From Arthrobacter sp. Bi83 (GTDB lineage Bacteria > Actinomycetota > Actinomycetes > Actinomycetales > Micrococcaceae): a stretch of 64,000 nt of DNA. Shown in pieces: positions 54,955-63,521 of this stretch (position 1 is its first letter; the number at the start of each line of letters is the position of its first letter). Under the pieces are notes generated by a model. It made no database searches. It had not been told where the DNA came from and saw nothing but the letters and a program-made list of their open reading frames with translations. The DNA lies in contig NZ_CAKKLY010000008.1 of the NCBI RefSeq assembly GCF_918698095.1, positions 1 to 64,000 of the forward strand. The letters run 5' to 3'. Made by a program: the position numbers and the translations under genes.

Positions 54955-56061
54955 TCAGTTGTGCGTTCGGCTGCTGACGCGGGACAGGTCTGCGGCGCCG
55001 ATGAGTCCGGCGTTCGGCCCGAGGGCCGCGAGGGCAATCTCCGCGGCAGGGCGGAAGCCGCGCCCGGTGAGGTTCCGGGCAAAGGCCTTCCTGGCCGGCG
55101 CCACGAGCAGCTCGCCGGCCGCGCAAAGTCCACCGCCGATCACGAATTTTCCCGGGTCGAGTGCCGCGGCCAGGTTGGCCAGCCCGAGCCCCAGCCAGTC
55201 CCCCACATCTTCCAGCAGCTCCCGCGACGCCGCGTCTCCGGAGATGGCCAGTTCGGTCACCGTGGCTCCCGTGATGCGGTCTGCGTGTCCGTCGACGGCC
55301 TTGAGGAGCTCCTGCGCCACCGGGGAGTTAGCGAGGGCGAGCTCCCGGGCCTCCCGGCCGAGGGCATTGCCGGAAGCGTACTGTTCCCAGCAGCCGCGGT
55401 TACCGCATTCGCAGCGGTGGCCGCCGGGCATGATGATCTGGTGCCCGAATTCCCCTGCGACACCGAATCGGCCCCGCTCGACACGGCCGTCCATGACCAT
55501 GGCCCCGCCGATACCGGTCCCGAGGGTGATGCACACCAGACGGTCCTGCCCCTGGCCGGCGCCAAACCGCCATTCTGCCCACGCGGCGGCGTCGGCGTCG
55601 TTGACCAGCATGACGGGGCGGCGCAGCAGGCGCTGCAGGTTGTCCCTCAGCGGTTCGTTGCGCCAGGCAAGGTGCGGGCTGAAGAGGACGGTGCCGCCGT
55701 CGAGATCCATCCAACCGGCCGCGCCGATGCCCACGGACCTGATCCGGGCTCCGCGGCCCAGTTCCTCCACGAGTTCGACTATTACCTGTTCGACGGCACG
55801 GGGGTCACTACCTGGGGTGGACCGCCTGGCTTCGCTGACGATCCGTCCCTCCGCGTCGACTACCCCGGCCGCAACCTTGGTGCCGCCGATGTCGATGCCG
55901 ATGGCCAGCCCCGTGCCGGCTGGGCGCATGTGCTGCCGGAACATCTGGCGGGGTGAGCTGCCGCCCTGGCTGCCGAGCGAGCGTCGCCGCCATGCCCGCG
56001 GTCCGGTCTCACGGGTCGGGCTGTGCGGTCCGGTCTGTTCGCTGGGCGGGGGCTGCTGCAT
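54955..56061 (-). CDS. ROK-family glucokinase
   Basis: 368 aa from the ATG at 56061 with GGGGGA upstream; a longer frame upstream is not supported. The first 50 residues are polar. Then come AIGIDIGGTKVAAGVVD, ITLGTGIGGAMVMDG and the zinc-binding ROK motif GHRCECGNRGCWEQYASG, all intact. It is probably the ATP-dependent glucokinase, complementing the polyphosphate enzyme encoded at 12447. It is divergent from the acyl-CoA ligase gene. Confidence 0.9.
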   Translation of the reverse strand: MQQPPPSEQTGPHSPTRETGPRAWRRRSLGSQGGSSPRQMFRQHMRPAGTGLAIGIDIGGTKVAAGVVDAEGRIVSEARRSTPGSDPRAVEQVIVELVEELGRGARIRSVGIGAAGWMDLDGGTVLFSPHLAWRNEPLRDNLQRLLRRPVMLVNDADAAAWAEWRFGAGQGQDRLVCITLGTGIGGAMVMDGRVERGRFGVAGEFGHQIIMPGGHRCECGNRGCWEQYASGNALGREARELALANSPVAQELLKAVDGHADRITGATVTELAISGDAASRELLEDVGDWLGLGLANLAAALDPGKFVIGGGLCAAGELLVAPARKAFARNLTGRGFRPAAEIALAALGPNAGLIGAADLSRVSSRTHN

Positions 56062-56233
56062 AATCCCCCATTCTAGGTGTCGGCGCCGGGGCACGCCCGC
56101 CCGTGACTTATTGGCTGAAACGGCGCATTGACGTAATGTTACTGGCGAGTAGCTAAATGGCACCTGGCCCGCATGGGCGGGGTACTAAGGTTAGGACTAA
56201 CCGCAGCGGCCTACGGATATCAAAGGAGCTATC

Positions 56234-58054
56234 GTGCGCGAATTCAGTGTTCCGCCCCTGGTGACCGTCCCCCCGGACACCAATATCACGGACCTTGTGG
56301 TGCGCCAGGCGGCCAAGGCAACAAATCCGGCCCTGTTTTCCCGGCTGGACGCTGCCGGTCAATGGCAGGACATCGCGGCCGTGGACTTCCTGGCAGACGT
56401 CTCCGCCCTCGCGAAGGGACTCATTGCCAGCGGCGTGGGCGCCGGAGACCGCGTGGGGATCATGTCCCGCACACGCTACGAATGGGCACTCGTCGACTTT
56501 GCCATCTGGTTCGCCGGCGGCGTGTCCGTGCCCATCTATGAGACATCCTCTCCGTCCCAGGTTGCCTGGAACCTGGGCGATTCCGGAGCGGTGGCCGCCT
56601 TCGGCGAGTCCGACCACCACGAAAACATCATCAGGCAGGCTGCCGTCTCCGAGGGTCTCACCGCCCTCACACACGTCTGGCAGCTTGAAGGACGAGGCCT
56701 GGATGCCCTCCGCGAAGCCGGGTCGAACGTCAGCGACGACGAACTCGAGGAACGCCGGCAGGCCGCCAACCTCAGCGACATCGCCACCATCATCTACACC
56801 TCCGGAACCACGGGCCGGCCCAAGGGCTGCGAACTGACGCACGGGAATTTCGTGGAACTGTCGGAGAACGCGCTGGCCACCTCACTGCGCCAGATCGTCA
56901 ACGAGCAGGCCCGGACCATCATGTTCCTCCCGCTGGCCCACGTCTTCGCACGTTTCATCTCGGTCCTCGCGGTCGCAGCGGGCGTCACCGTGGCCCACAC
57001 GCCGGACATCAAGCACCTCCTGCCCGATCTGCAGAGCTACAAGCCCACGTTCATCCTTGCAGTGCCCCGCGTGTTCGAGAAGGTGTACAACTCGGCGCTC
57101 ACCAAGGCCGAGGACAGCGGAAAGGGCGCGATTTTCCACAAGGCCGCCGACACCGCCATTGCCTATTCCCGCGCCCGGCAGGACGGCGGCGTCGGGTTCG
57201 GGCTGAAAATCCGGCACGCAATCTTCGACAAGCTCGTCTACGGAAAGCTCCGTGCCGCCTTGGGGGGCCAGGTGGCGCACGCAGTGTCCGGCGGCGGTCC
57301 GCTGGGTGAGCGGCTCGGCCACTTTTTCCAGGGCATCGGACTGCAGATTCTGGAGGGCTATGGCCTGACAGAGACCACGGCGCCGATCAGCGTCAACACC
57401 CCCGAAAGGATCAAGATCGGTACGGTCGGTGCGCCGCTGGCCGGCAACACGGTGAAGATTGCCGACGACGGCGAGATCCTCACCAAAGGCGTTTGCGTCA
57501 TGCGGGGCTACTACCAGCGCGATGACCTCACGGCCGAGGCGTTTGTGGATGGCTGGTTCCGAACCGGAGATATCGGCCAGCTCGATGCCGACGGCTTCCT
57601 GACCATCACCGGCCGGAAAAAGGAAATCATTGTGACCGCCGGAGGCAAGAACGTGGTTCCGGCCTTGCTCGAGGACCAGATCCGGGCCGATGCGCTGGTT
57701 TCCCAAGTACTCGTGGTGGGCGACAACCGCCCCTTCATCGGTGCACTGGTCACGCTCGACGAGGAAGCCCTCCCGGGATGGCTGCAGCGCCACGGCCTGC
57801 CGCCGGAAACCACCGTGACCGAGGCTGCGGACCACAGCGCCGTCCAGGCGGCAGTGCAGGAGCTGATCAACCATGCGAACCAGTCCGTTTCGCAGGCAGA
57901 GGCCATCAAGTCCTTCAGGATCGTTCCATCTGACTTCACCGAAGCCTCGGGCCACCTGACCCCATCTATGAAGGTCAAGCGCGCGCAGGTCATGAAGGAC
58001 TTCGAGTTATTCATCGATGAGATGTACAAGTCCCCTAAGCCGACACGCGCCTGA
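56234..58054 (+). CDS. Long-chain fatty-acid-CoA ligase (FadD15-like)
   Basis: 606 aa from a GTG at 56234, with AAAGGAG upstream. It is an ANL-superfamily enzyme that activates fatty acids with ATP and CoA. Motifs are TIIYTSGTTGRPKGCELTHGN (in part), the VSGGGPLGERLGHFF and LEGYGLTETTAPISVN region, GWFRTGDIGQLD and ITGRKKEIIVTAGGKNV. In M. tuberculosis fadD15 lies in the same neighbourhood, beyond plsC. Confidence 0.93.
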   Translation: MREFSVPPLVTVPPDTNITDLVVRQAAKATNPALFSRLDAAGQWQDIAAVDFLADVSALAKGLIASGVGAGDRVGIMSRTRYEWALVDFAIWFAGGVSVPIYETSSPSQVAWNLGDSGAVAAFGESDHHENIIRQAAVSEGLTALTHVWQLEGRGLDALREAGSNVSDDELEERRQAANLSDIATIIYTSGTTGRPKGCELTHGNFVELSENALATSLRQIVNEQARTIMFLPLAHVFARFISVLAVAAGVTVAHTPDIKHLLPDLQSYKPTFILAVPRVFEKVYNSALTKAEDSGKGAIFHKAADTAIAYSRARQDGGVGFGLKIRHAIFDKLVYGKLRAALGGQVAHAVSGGGPLGERLGHFFQGIGLQILEGYGLTETTAPISVNTPERIKIGTVGAPLAGNTVKIADDGEILTKGVCVMRGYYQRDDLTAEAFVDGWFRTGDIGQLDADGFLTITGRKKEIIVTAGGKNVVPALLEDQIRADALVSQVLVVGDNRPFIGALVTLDEEALPGWLQRHGLPPETTVTEAADHSAVQAAVQELINHANQSVSQAEAIKSFRIVPSDFTEASGHLTPSMKVKRAQVMKDFELFIDEMYKSPKPTRA

Positions 58055-58063
58055 CAAGTCCGC

Positions 58064-58102
58064 ACGCACAGGGCCCTCACGCACAGGGCCCTTACGCGCA
58101 GG
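58064..58102 (+). repeat. 15-bp tandem repeat after the ligase stop
   Basis: ACGCACAGGGCCCTC (58064-58078) is followed by ACGCACAGGGCCCTT (58079-58093) and a partial ACGCGCAGG. It lies 9 bases past the stop codon and just before the terminator. Confidence 0.8.
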
Positions 58103-58104
58103 AA

Positions 58105-58145
58105 AGCACAGAGCCCCGCCGGAGCGTCCGGCGGGGCTCTGTGCT
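58105..58145. terminator. Strong bidirectional terminator
   Basis: A perfect 19-bp stem (58105-58123 with 58127-58145) around GCG lies between two convergent genes. Confidence 0.85.
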
Positions 58146-58177
58146 CACTGCTGCATCTAGAACAGGTCAGGGCATGC

Positions 58178-59662
58178 TCAGGCCTGTTGCAGTTCCTCCA
58201 TCACGAGGGACGCAAGCTCCACCGCTGCACTGCGTGTTGCAGGCTTCAGCTGGCTCAGCTGGATCCGGGACCCCTCGGCGAGGTGCCGGTCGTGGGGAAT
58301 CCGGACAACGTTCTTGACCCGGGACAGGAAATGCTGCTCGATTTCGTCGATGTTGACCAGCGTGCGGTCACCGGCAGCCATGTTGATGACAACGGTGGCT
58401 CTGGCTACCAGATCCTGGCGACCGTGCGCTTCCAGCCAGGACAGCGTTTCAGAAGCCAGCCGGGCCTCGTCCACGCTTCCGCCGGAAACGAGGACCACGG
58501 CATCGGCCTTTTCGAGCGTGCCCTTCATGACGGAGTGCACCATGCCGGTCCCGGAGTCCGTCAAAACGATCGAGTAGTAGCGGCCAAGGATGTCGGTCAC
58601 AGCCCGGTAATCGGCGTCGTCGAAGGCATGGGCCACCATGGGGTCGGTGTCGGAGGCCAGGACGTCGAGCCGGGAACCGTCCCTGGCGGTGTAGTTGGAC
58701 AGCTGAGCGAAGGAGTTGACGGTAAACCTGTCCTTGACCAGCTGGCGTGCCGTAAAGTCCGCCCGGCCGGGAGAACGGTCTGACAGCGTTCCGCGGTCCG
58801 GATTGGCGTCCATGGCGATGACCCGGTCCTCGCGCAGGTCTGCCAGCACCATGCCCAGCAATGTGGTGACGGTGGTCTTCCCCACGCCGCCCTTGCGGGA
58901 CAGAACGGGAACATAGCGCGTCCGTTCCCCAAGCCGCGTGGCGATTCGGTGCTCCATGGCGCGCTGGATCCTGACCCGGTCCGGATCCCCCAGATTCACG
59001 AAGCCCAGGGTGGCCTGGTACAGCCACCGCCGCCAGCCCGCCACAGGTGCAGCGGCGGCTTTGTTCAGCAGGCGGTCCGCCGTCAGCGCGGCAGCGGGTT
59101 CCGGCCCTTCCGCACGTTCCCGGCGTTCACTGATGTGGTCCGGCGCTTCGCCGGGAGCTTCGCCCGTGTCCTCAGCCCCCGCCTGGTGCTGCCCGGCGTC
59201 CGGGTGGTTGGGGTCCGGGTCGTTGAGGTCCGGCTGGTTCGGGTCCGGCCGGACGGCGCCAGAGTGCGCTTCAGACTCTGTGCCCGGCTGCGTCCCTGGC
59301 CCGGCGGCAGCACCGCTTGGCGCCAAGTTCCCGGGCCCCGCCGTCACGAGGGGCATGGCCGCTGCCGCGGCGGCAGGCTGCGACATGGTGTTGACGGCGG
59401 ACAGCGAGCCAACCGACGTCCTGTCCTGGGCGTCGGAGACTGTCACAACGCTGATGTCGCCAGAGGGTGGAACGGACGGCGGGGCAGCCGGCGCCGTGTC
59501 CCGCGGCGGTGTGTCCTGGGACGACGCGCTCTGCGGCGCTTCATCGTGACGGACGGCTGCGGTCTCGGTGGACGCGGCGCCAGTCTCCTCCCGAACCGGA
59601 TCTTCAGCGCCGGCAGCCCCGGCGGACCTCGGCGCGGGCTTTGGCGTGTTCGTCTGCGTCAT
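58178..59662 (-). CDS. MinD/ParA-like ATPase with long disordered N-terminus
   Basis: 494 aa from the ATG at 59662. An earlier TTG at 59698 falls inside the hairpin stem of the upstream terminator, so it is unlikely. The first 190 residues are low-complexity, with Asp-Pro-Asn-rich units (DPNQPDLNDPDPNHPD). The ATPase domain starts near residue 250 with SRKGGVGKTTVTTLL (deviant Walker A, both lysines present), then VIAMDANPDRGTLSD and VLTDSGTGMVHSV. No MinC, ParB or ParS partner is nearby, so the role is unknown. It resembles ATPases linked to secretion or positioning in actinobacteria. Confidence 0.8.
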   Translation of the reverse strand: MTQTNTPKPAPRSAGAAGAEDPVREETGAASTETAAVRHDEAPQSASSQDTPPRDTAPAAPPSVPPSGDISVVTVSDAQDRTSVGSLSAVNTMSQPAAAAAAMPLVTAGPGNLAPSGAAAGPGTQPGTESEAHSGAVRPDPNQPDLNDPDPNHPDAGQHQAGAEDTGEAPGEAPDHISERRERAEGPEPAAALTADRLLNKAAAAPVAGWRRWLYQATLGFVNLGDPDRVRIQRAMEHRIATRLGERTRYVPVLSRKGGVGKTTVTTLLGMVLADLREDRVIAMDANPDRGTLSDRSPGRADFTARQLVKDRFTVNSFAQLSNYTARDGSRLDVLASDTDPMVAHAFDDADYRAVTDILGRYYSIVLTDSGTGMVHSVMKGTLEKADAVVLVSGGSVDEARLASETLSWLEAHGRQDLVARATVVINMAAGDRTLVNIDEIEQHFLSRVKNVVRIPHDRHLAEGSRIQLSQLKPATRSAAVELASLVMEELQQA

Positions 59663-59697
59663 GGGCTCCCGCTCAGTGTTTTCATCGTCGTCATTCA

Positions 59698-59735
59698 AAG
59701 GCTGTGGGGGCGGCGTCCGCCGTCCCCACAGCCTT
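59698..59735 (-). terminator. Second terminator hairpin after pyc
   Basis: A 12-bp stem (59698-59709 with 59724-59735) extends inward through a G-T pair and five more pairs. On the minus strand it is followed by TTTGAATG, just before the MinD-like gene. Confidence 0.75.
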
Positions 59736-59781
59736 CATTCAGATTCCCAGCCTACCGGCAAGCATCCGGGAGTACCGCGCA

Positions 59782-59814
59782 GCGGTAGCGCCGGGCTGTG
59801 CCCGGCGCTACCGC
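59782..59814 (-). terminator. First terminator hairpin after pyc
   Basis: A perfect 15-bp stem (59782-59796 with 59800-59814) around a 3-base loop starts 7 bases past the pyc stop on the minus strand. Confidence 0.7.
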
Positions 59815-59820
59815 CCGCAG

Positions 59821-62800
59821 TTACTCAACGACGAGCAGCAGGTCTCCGCCCTGGACCTGTTCCACAGCGGAAATCGCCAGCCGCGTGACTTTGCCGCCCA
59901 CCGGCGTCGTGATTGACGCCTCCATCTTCATGGCCTCGATGGTGGCAACAGTGTCGCCGGCATTGACGGTGTCGCCGGCCTTGACGGTGACCGTCACGGC
60001 TCCCGCGAACGGGGCGGCGACGTGCCCCGGCTGGGCAGGATCGGCCTTCTCCGCAGCCTTCACGTTGCTGACCACGGACGTGTCGCGCACCAGGACGGGC
60101 CGGGACTGGCCGTTGAGCGTGCACATGACCGAGCGCATGCCCTTCTCGTCGGGTTCCGACACGGCTTCCAGCGAAGCGATGAGGCGGACGCCCTTCTCCA
60201 GCTCGATGACGTGCTCCGCGCCGCGCTGCAGGCCGTAGAGGTAGTCGCGGGTGTCCAGGACCGAAACGTTGCCGTACGTTTCCACGCTCTTCTCGTAGTC
60301 CTTGGTGGGGCCGGCAAAGAGAAGCCGGTTCAGGGTTCGCTGCCGGGTCTTCGAGTCCCCGCGAAGCGCGGCGCTGTCCTCGGCGCTGAGCTCGGCATCA
60401 CGGACCTTGATGCTCCTGCCCTGCAGTGCCTTGGTGCGGAACGGTTCGGGCCAGCCTCCCGGAGGATCACCCAGCTCGCCGGAGAGGAAGCCGATGACCG
60501 AGTCCGGGATGTCGTAGTTCTGCGGGTTCTCGTTGAAGTCTGCCGGGTCGGCGTTAAGCCCAACGAGGTGAAGGGCGAGGTCGCCAACCACCTTGGAGGA
60601 CGGCGTGACCTTCACGAGGCGCCCCAGAATGCGGTCCGCAGCGGTGTACATGTCTTCGATCGCCTCGAAGCGTTCGCCCAGGCCCAGTGCCATGGCCTGC
60701 TGCCGCAGGTTGGAGAGCTGCCCGCCCGGGATCTCGTGTTGGTACACGCGGCCTGTCGGGCCCGGGAGTCCGGACTCGAAGGGAGCGTAGACCCGGCGTA
60801 CTGCTTCCCAGTAGGGCTCCAGCGAACTGACATTGGCGAGGCTCAGGCCAGTGTCCCGCTCGGTGTGCGCCAGTGCCGCGACCAGTGCGGAGGCTGACGG
60901 CTGGCTGGTTGTCCCAGCGAGCGAAGCCGACGCAACGTCCACGGCATCGACGCCTGCGTCAACGGCGGCGAGGAGGGTGGCCAGCTGTCCGCCGGCGGTG
61001 TCGTGGGTGTGCAGGTGGACCGGGAGGTCGAACTTTTCACGCAGGGCGCGGACCAGCTTGGCTGCAGCAGCAGGACGCAGCAGTCCCGCCATGTCCTTGA
61101 TTGCGAGGATATGGGCGCCGGCGTCCACGATCTTCTGCGCCAGCTCCAGGTAGTAGTCCAGCGTGTAGAGCTTTTCCTCCGGGTCAAGCATGTCGCCCGT
61201 GTAGCAAAGCGCGACTTCGGCGACCGCTGTTCCGGTGGCCCGGACGGCGCGGATGGCCGGCGCCATCTGGTTGACGTCGTTGAGGGCGTCGAAGATCCGG
61301 AAAATGTCGATGCCGGTGGCGGCAGCTTCGTTGACGAAGGCCTCCGTGACCTCTTCGGGGTACGGCGTGTATCCCACGGTGTTCCGGCCGCGGAGCAGCA
61401 TCTGCAGGCAGATGTTCGGCAGGGCTTTCCGGAGTGCGGCGAGACGGTCCCAGGGGTCCTCACCCAGGAAGCGCAGGGCCACGTCATAGGTTGCGCCGCC
61501 CCACGCTTCGACGGACAACAGCCCGGGAAGCAGTCCGGACACCGCAGGTCCGGCGGCAACAAGGTCTCGCGTGCGGACGCGGGTGGCCAACAGCGACTGG
61601 TGGGCATCACGGAAGGTGGTGTCGGTAACTGCCACGGCCGCTTGCTCACGCAGTGCCCGGGCGAACCCTTCCGGGCCGAGCTCCTGCAACCGCTGGCGTG
61701 AACCTGGCTGCAGATCGGGGCCGGCCACGGCGGGCAGCTTGTCGGCGGGATCGGAATGGACCTTGAGCTCGCCGTTGGGCTTGTTGACGGTCACCTCGGC
61801 CAGCCATGTCAGCAGCTTGGTGCCCCGGTCGGCGGAGACCCGGGCTTTTAGAAGCTCCGGACGCTCGTCAATGAATGAGGTGGCCACGTTGCCGGCGATG
61901 AAGTCGGCGTCGTCCAGCACGGCCTGCAGGAAAGAGATGTTCGTGGATACGCCACGGATGCGGAACTCCGCGAGGGCACGGCGCGCCCTTGCGACCGCTG
62001 CCGGGTAGTCCCTGCCGCGGCAGGTGAGCTTAACGAGCATCGAATCGAAGTGGGGGCTGATTTCGGCACCGGAGTAGACGGTGCCGCCGTCGAGCCGTAC
62101 GCCGGCGCCGCCGGCGGAGCGGTAGCCGGTGATCTTTCCGACGTCGGGACGAAAGCCGTTGGCAGGGTCCTCGGTGGTAATGCGGCACTGGAGTGCTGCG
62201 CCCTTGAGGAACACTGTTTCCTGGGACAGGCCCAGGTCGGCCAGGGTTTCTCCAGACGCGATGCGGAGCTGGGCCTGGACCAGGTCGACGTCGGTGACCT
62301 CTTCGGTGACCGTGTGCTCCACCTGGATCCGCGGGTTCATTTCAATGAACACGTGCTGTCCGGCGCGCTCACCGACGGTGTCCACCAGGAACTCGACGGT
62401 TCCTGCGTTGACGTAGTTGAGCGCCTTGGCGAACTTGACCGCGTCGCGGTAGAGCGCCTGCCGGATGCCTTCATCGAGGTTGGGGGCCGGTGCGATCTCG
62501 ACGACCTTCTGGTGGCGCCGCTGGATGGAACAGTCACGCTCAAAGAGGTGCATGACGTTGCCCTCGGCGTCGGCCAGGATCTGCACTTCGATGTGGCGCG
62601 GACGGAGCACCGCCTGCTCGAGGAACATGGTGGGATCGCCGAAGGCCGCATCGGCCTCGCGCATGGCGGCCTGCAGGGCCTCCGGGAGCGCCTCGCGGGT
62701 GTCCACCCGGCGCATACCGCGCCCGCCGCCTCCGGCCACGGCCTTGGCGAAGATCGGGAAGCCGATTTCGTCGGCGGCGGCGATCAGTTCGTCAAGGTCC

Positions 62801-63216
62801 TTGGACGGCGCGCTCGAGTTGAGAACCGGAACACCGGCCTTGCGGGCCGCTTCCAGCGCGGATACCTTGTTGCCGGCGAGTTCCAGGACCTCTGCCGGCG
62901 GGCCGACGAAGGTGATGCCGGCAGCTTTCGCGGCCCGGGCAAGGTCGGGGTTTTCGGACAGGAAGCCATAGCCGGGGTAGATGGCATCGGCTCCGGACTC
63001 CTTGGCTACCCGCACCACCTCATCAACGTCCAGGTACGCGCGGACGGGGTGGCCCTCTTCACCGATCAGATATGCCTCATCGGCCTTCTGGCGGTGAATC
63101 GAGTTACGGTCCTCGTTGGGGAACACGGCAACGGTCTTGGCGCCCAGCTCGTAGCCGGCGCGGAAAGCGCGGATAGCGATTTCGCCGCGGTTGGCCACCA
63201 GAATCTTGGAAAACAT
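59821..63216 (-). CDS. pyc: Pyruvate carboxylase
   Basis: 1131 aa, the single-chain form. It makes oxaloacetate from pyruvate and bicarbonate. The biotin carboxylase domain (about 1-455) has GGGGRGMRRV, EMNPRIQVEHTVTEEVTDVDLV (in part) and the FLSENPDLARA region. The carboxyltransferase domain (about 530-820) has TFRDAHQSLLATRVRT, VEAWGGATYDVALRFL and IKDMAGLLRP. The C-terminal carrier domain ends with the biotin lysine in EAMKMEASI. The ATG has AGGAGAAGT upstream. Confidence 0.98.
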   Translation of the reverse strand: MFSKILVANRGEIAIRAFRAGYELGAKTVAVFPNEDRNSIHRQKADEAYLIGEEGHPVRAYLDVDEVVRVAKESGADAIYPGYGFLSENPDLARAAKAAGITFVGPPAEVLELAGNKVSALEAARKAGVPVLNSSAPSKDLDELIAAADEIGFPIFAKAVAGGGGRGMRRVDTREALPEALQAAMREADAAFGDPTMFLEQAVLRPRHIEVQILADAEGNVMHLFERDCSIQRRHQKVVEIAPAPNLDEGIRQALYRDAVKFAKALNYVNAGTVEFLVDTVGERAGQHVFIEMNPRIQVEHTVTEEVTDVDLVQAQLRIASGETLADLGLSQETVFLKGAALQCRITTEDPANGFRPDVGKITGYRSAGGAGVRLDGGTVYSGAEISPHFDSMLVKLTCRGRDYPAAVARARRALAEFRIRGVSTNISFLQAVLDDADFIAGNVATSFIDERPELLKARVSADRGTKLLTWLAEVTVNKPNGELKVHSDPADKLPAVAGPDLQPGSRQRLQELGPEGFARALREQAAVAVTDTTFRDAHQSLLATRVRTRDLVAAGPAVSGLLPGLLSVEAWGGATYDVALRFLGEDPWDRLAALRKALPNICLQMLLRGRNTVGYTPYPEEVTEAFVNEAAATGIDIFRIFDALNDVNQMAPAIRAVRATGTAVAEVALCYTGDMLDPEEKLYTLDYYLELAQKIVDAGAHILAIKDMAGLLRPAAAAKLVRALREKFDLPVHLHTHDTAGGQLATLLAAVDAGVDAVDVASASLAGTTSQPSASALVAALAHTERDTGLSLANVSSLEPYWEAVRRVYAPFESGLPGPTGRVYQHEIPGGQLSNLRQQAMALGLGERFEAIEDMYTAADRILGRLVKVTPSSKVVGDLALHLVGLNADPADFNENPQNYDIPDSVIGFLSGELGDPPGGWPEPFRTKALQGRSIKVRDAELSAEDSAALRGDSKTRQRTLNRLLFAGPTKDYEKSVETYGNVSVLDTRDYLYGLQRGAEHVIELEKGVRLIASLEAVSEPDEKGMRSVMCTLNGQSRPVLVRDTSVVSNVKAAEKADPAQPGHVAAPFAGAVTVTVKAGDTVNAGDTVATIEAMKMEASITTPVGGKVTRLAISAVEQVQGGDLLLVVE

Positions 63217-63521
63217 ACTTCTCCTGCATCATTGCGGGTGTATCGGTAAGTGGTCACAGTGTGTAAGACGCGTGCATTGAAACACAAATCATTGTGTCTA
63301 CCATCACAGAATTATCCGTCATGTCGGTGCCACAATCACTCCGTCCCCTGCATGGCCCCGAAAGCGTCTTTCGCGGAGCCATGCCCGGGCCGGATAAGAA
63401 GGGTTTAGGCGCCGGGTCAACATATGATGAATGGGGCGGCGGAAGCCTGTCCCCGGTTCCGGCAGTGCCGGAGCGGAAACTACCCCAACACGGCAACCGG
63501 CGTTAGGTATTGGTTTTTCAA
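63217..63521. promoter_or_regulatory. Divergent pyc-ParA control region
   Basis: This 305-base gap holds both promoters. TAGGTA (63504-63509) may be the ParA gene's -10, giving a very short leader. Near 63255-63300 are several ACAC/GTGT motifs and an AT-rich tract that may include the pyc promoter, but no clear -35/-10 pair stands out. A 70-codon open frame at 63294-63506 has no ribosome site and looks spurious. Confidence 0.4.

Noticed and set aside
59663..59698. TTG at 59698 as start of the MinD-like gene
   Set aside because: The codon lies inside the stem of a strong terminator hairpin; the ATG at 59662 avoids this.
63294..63506. 70-codon open frame between pyc and the ParA gene
   Set aside because: No ribosome site, no recognisable sequence, and it covers the divergent promoter region.
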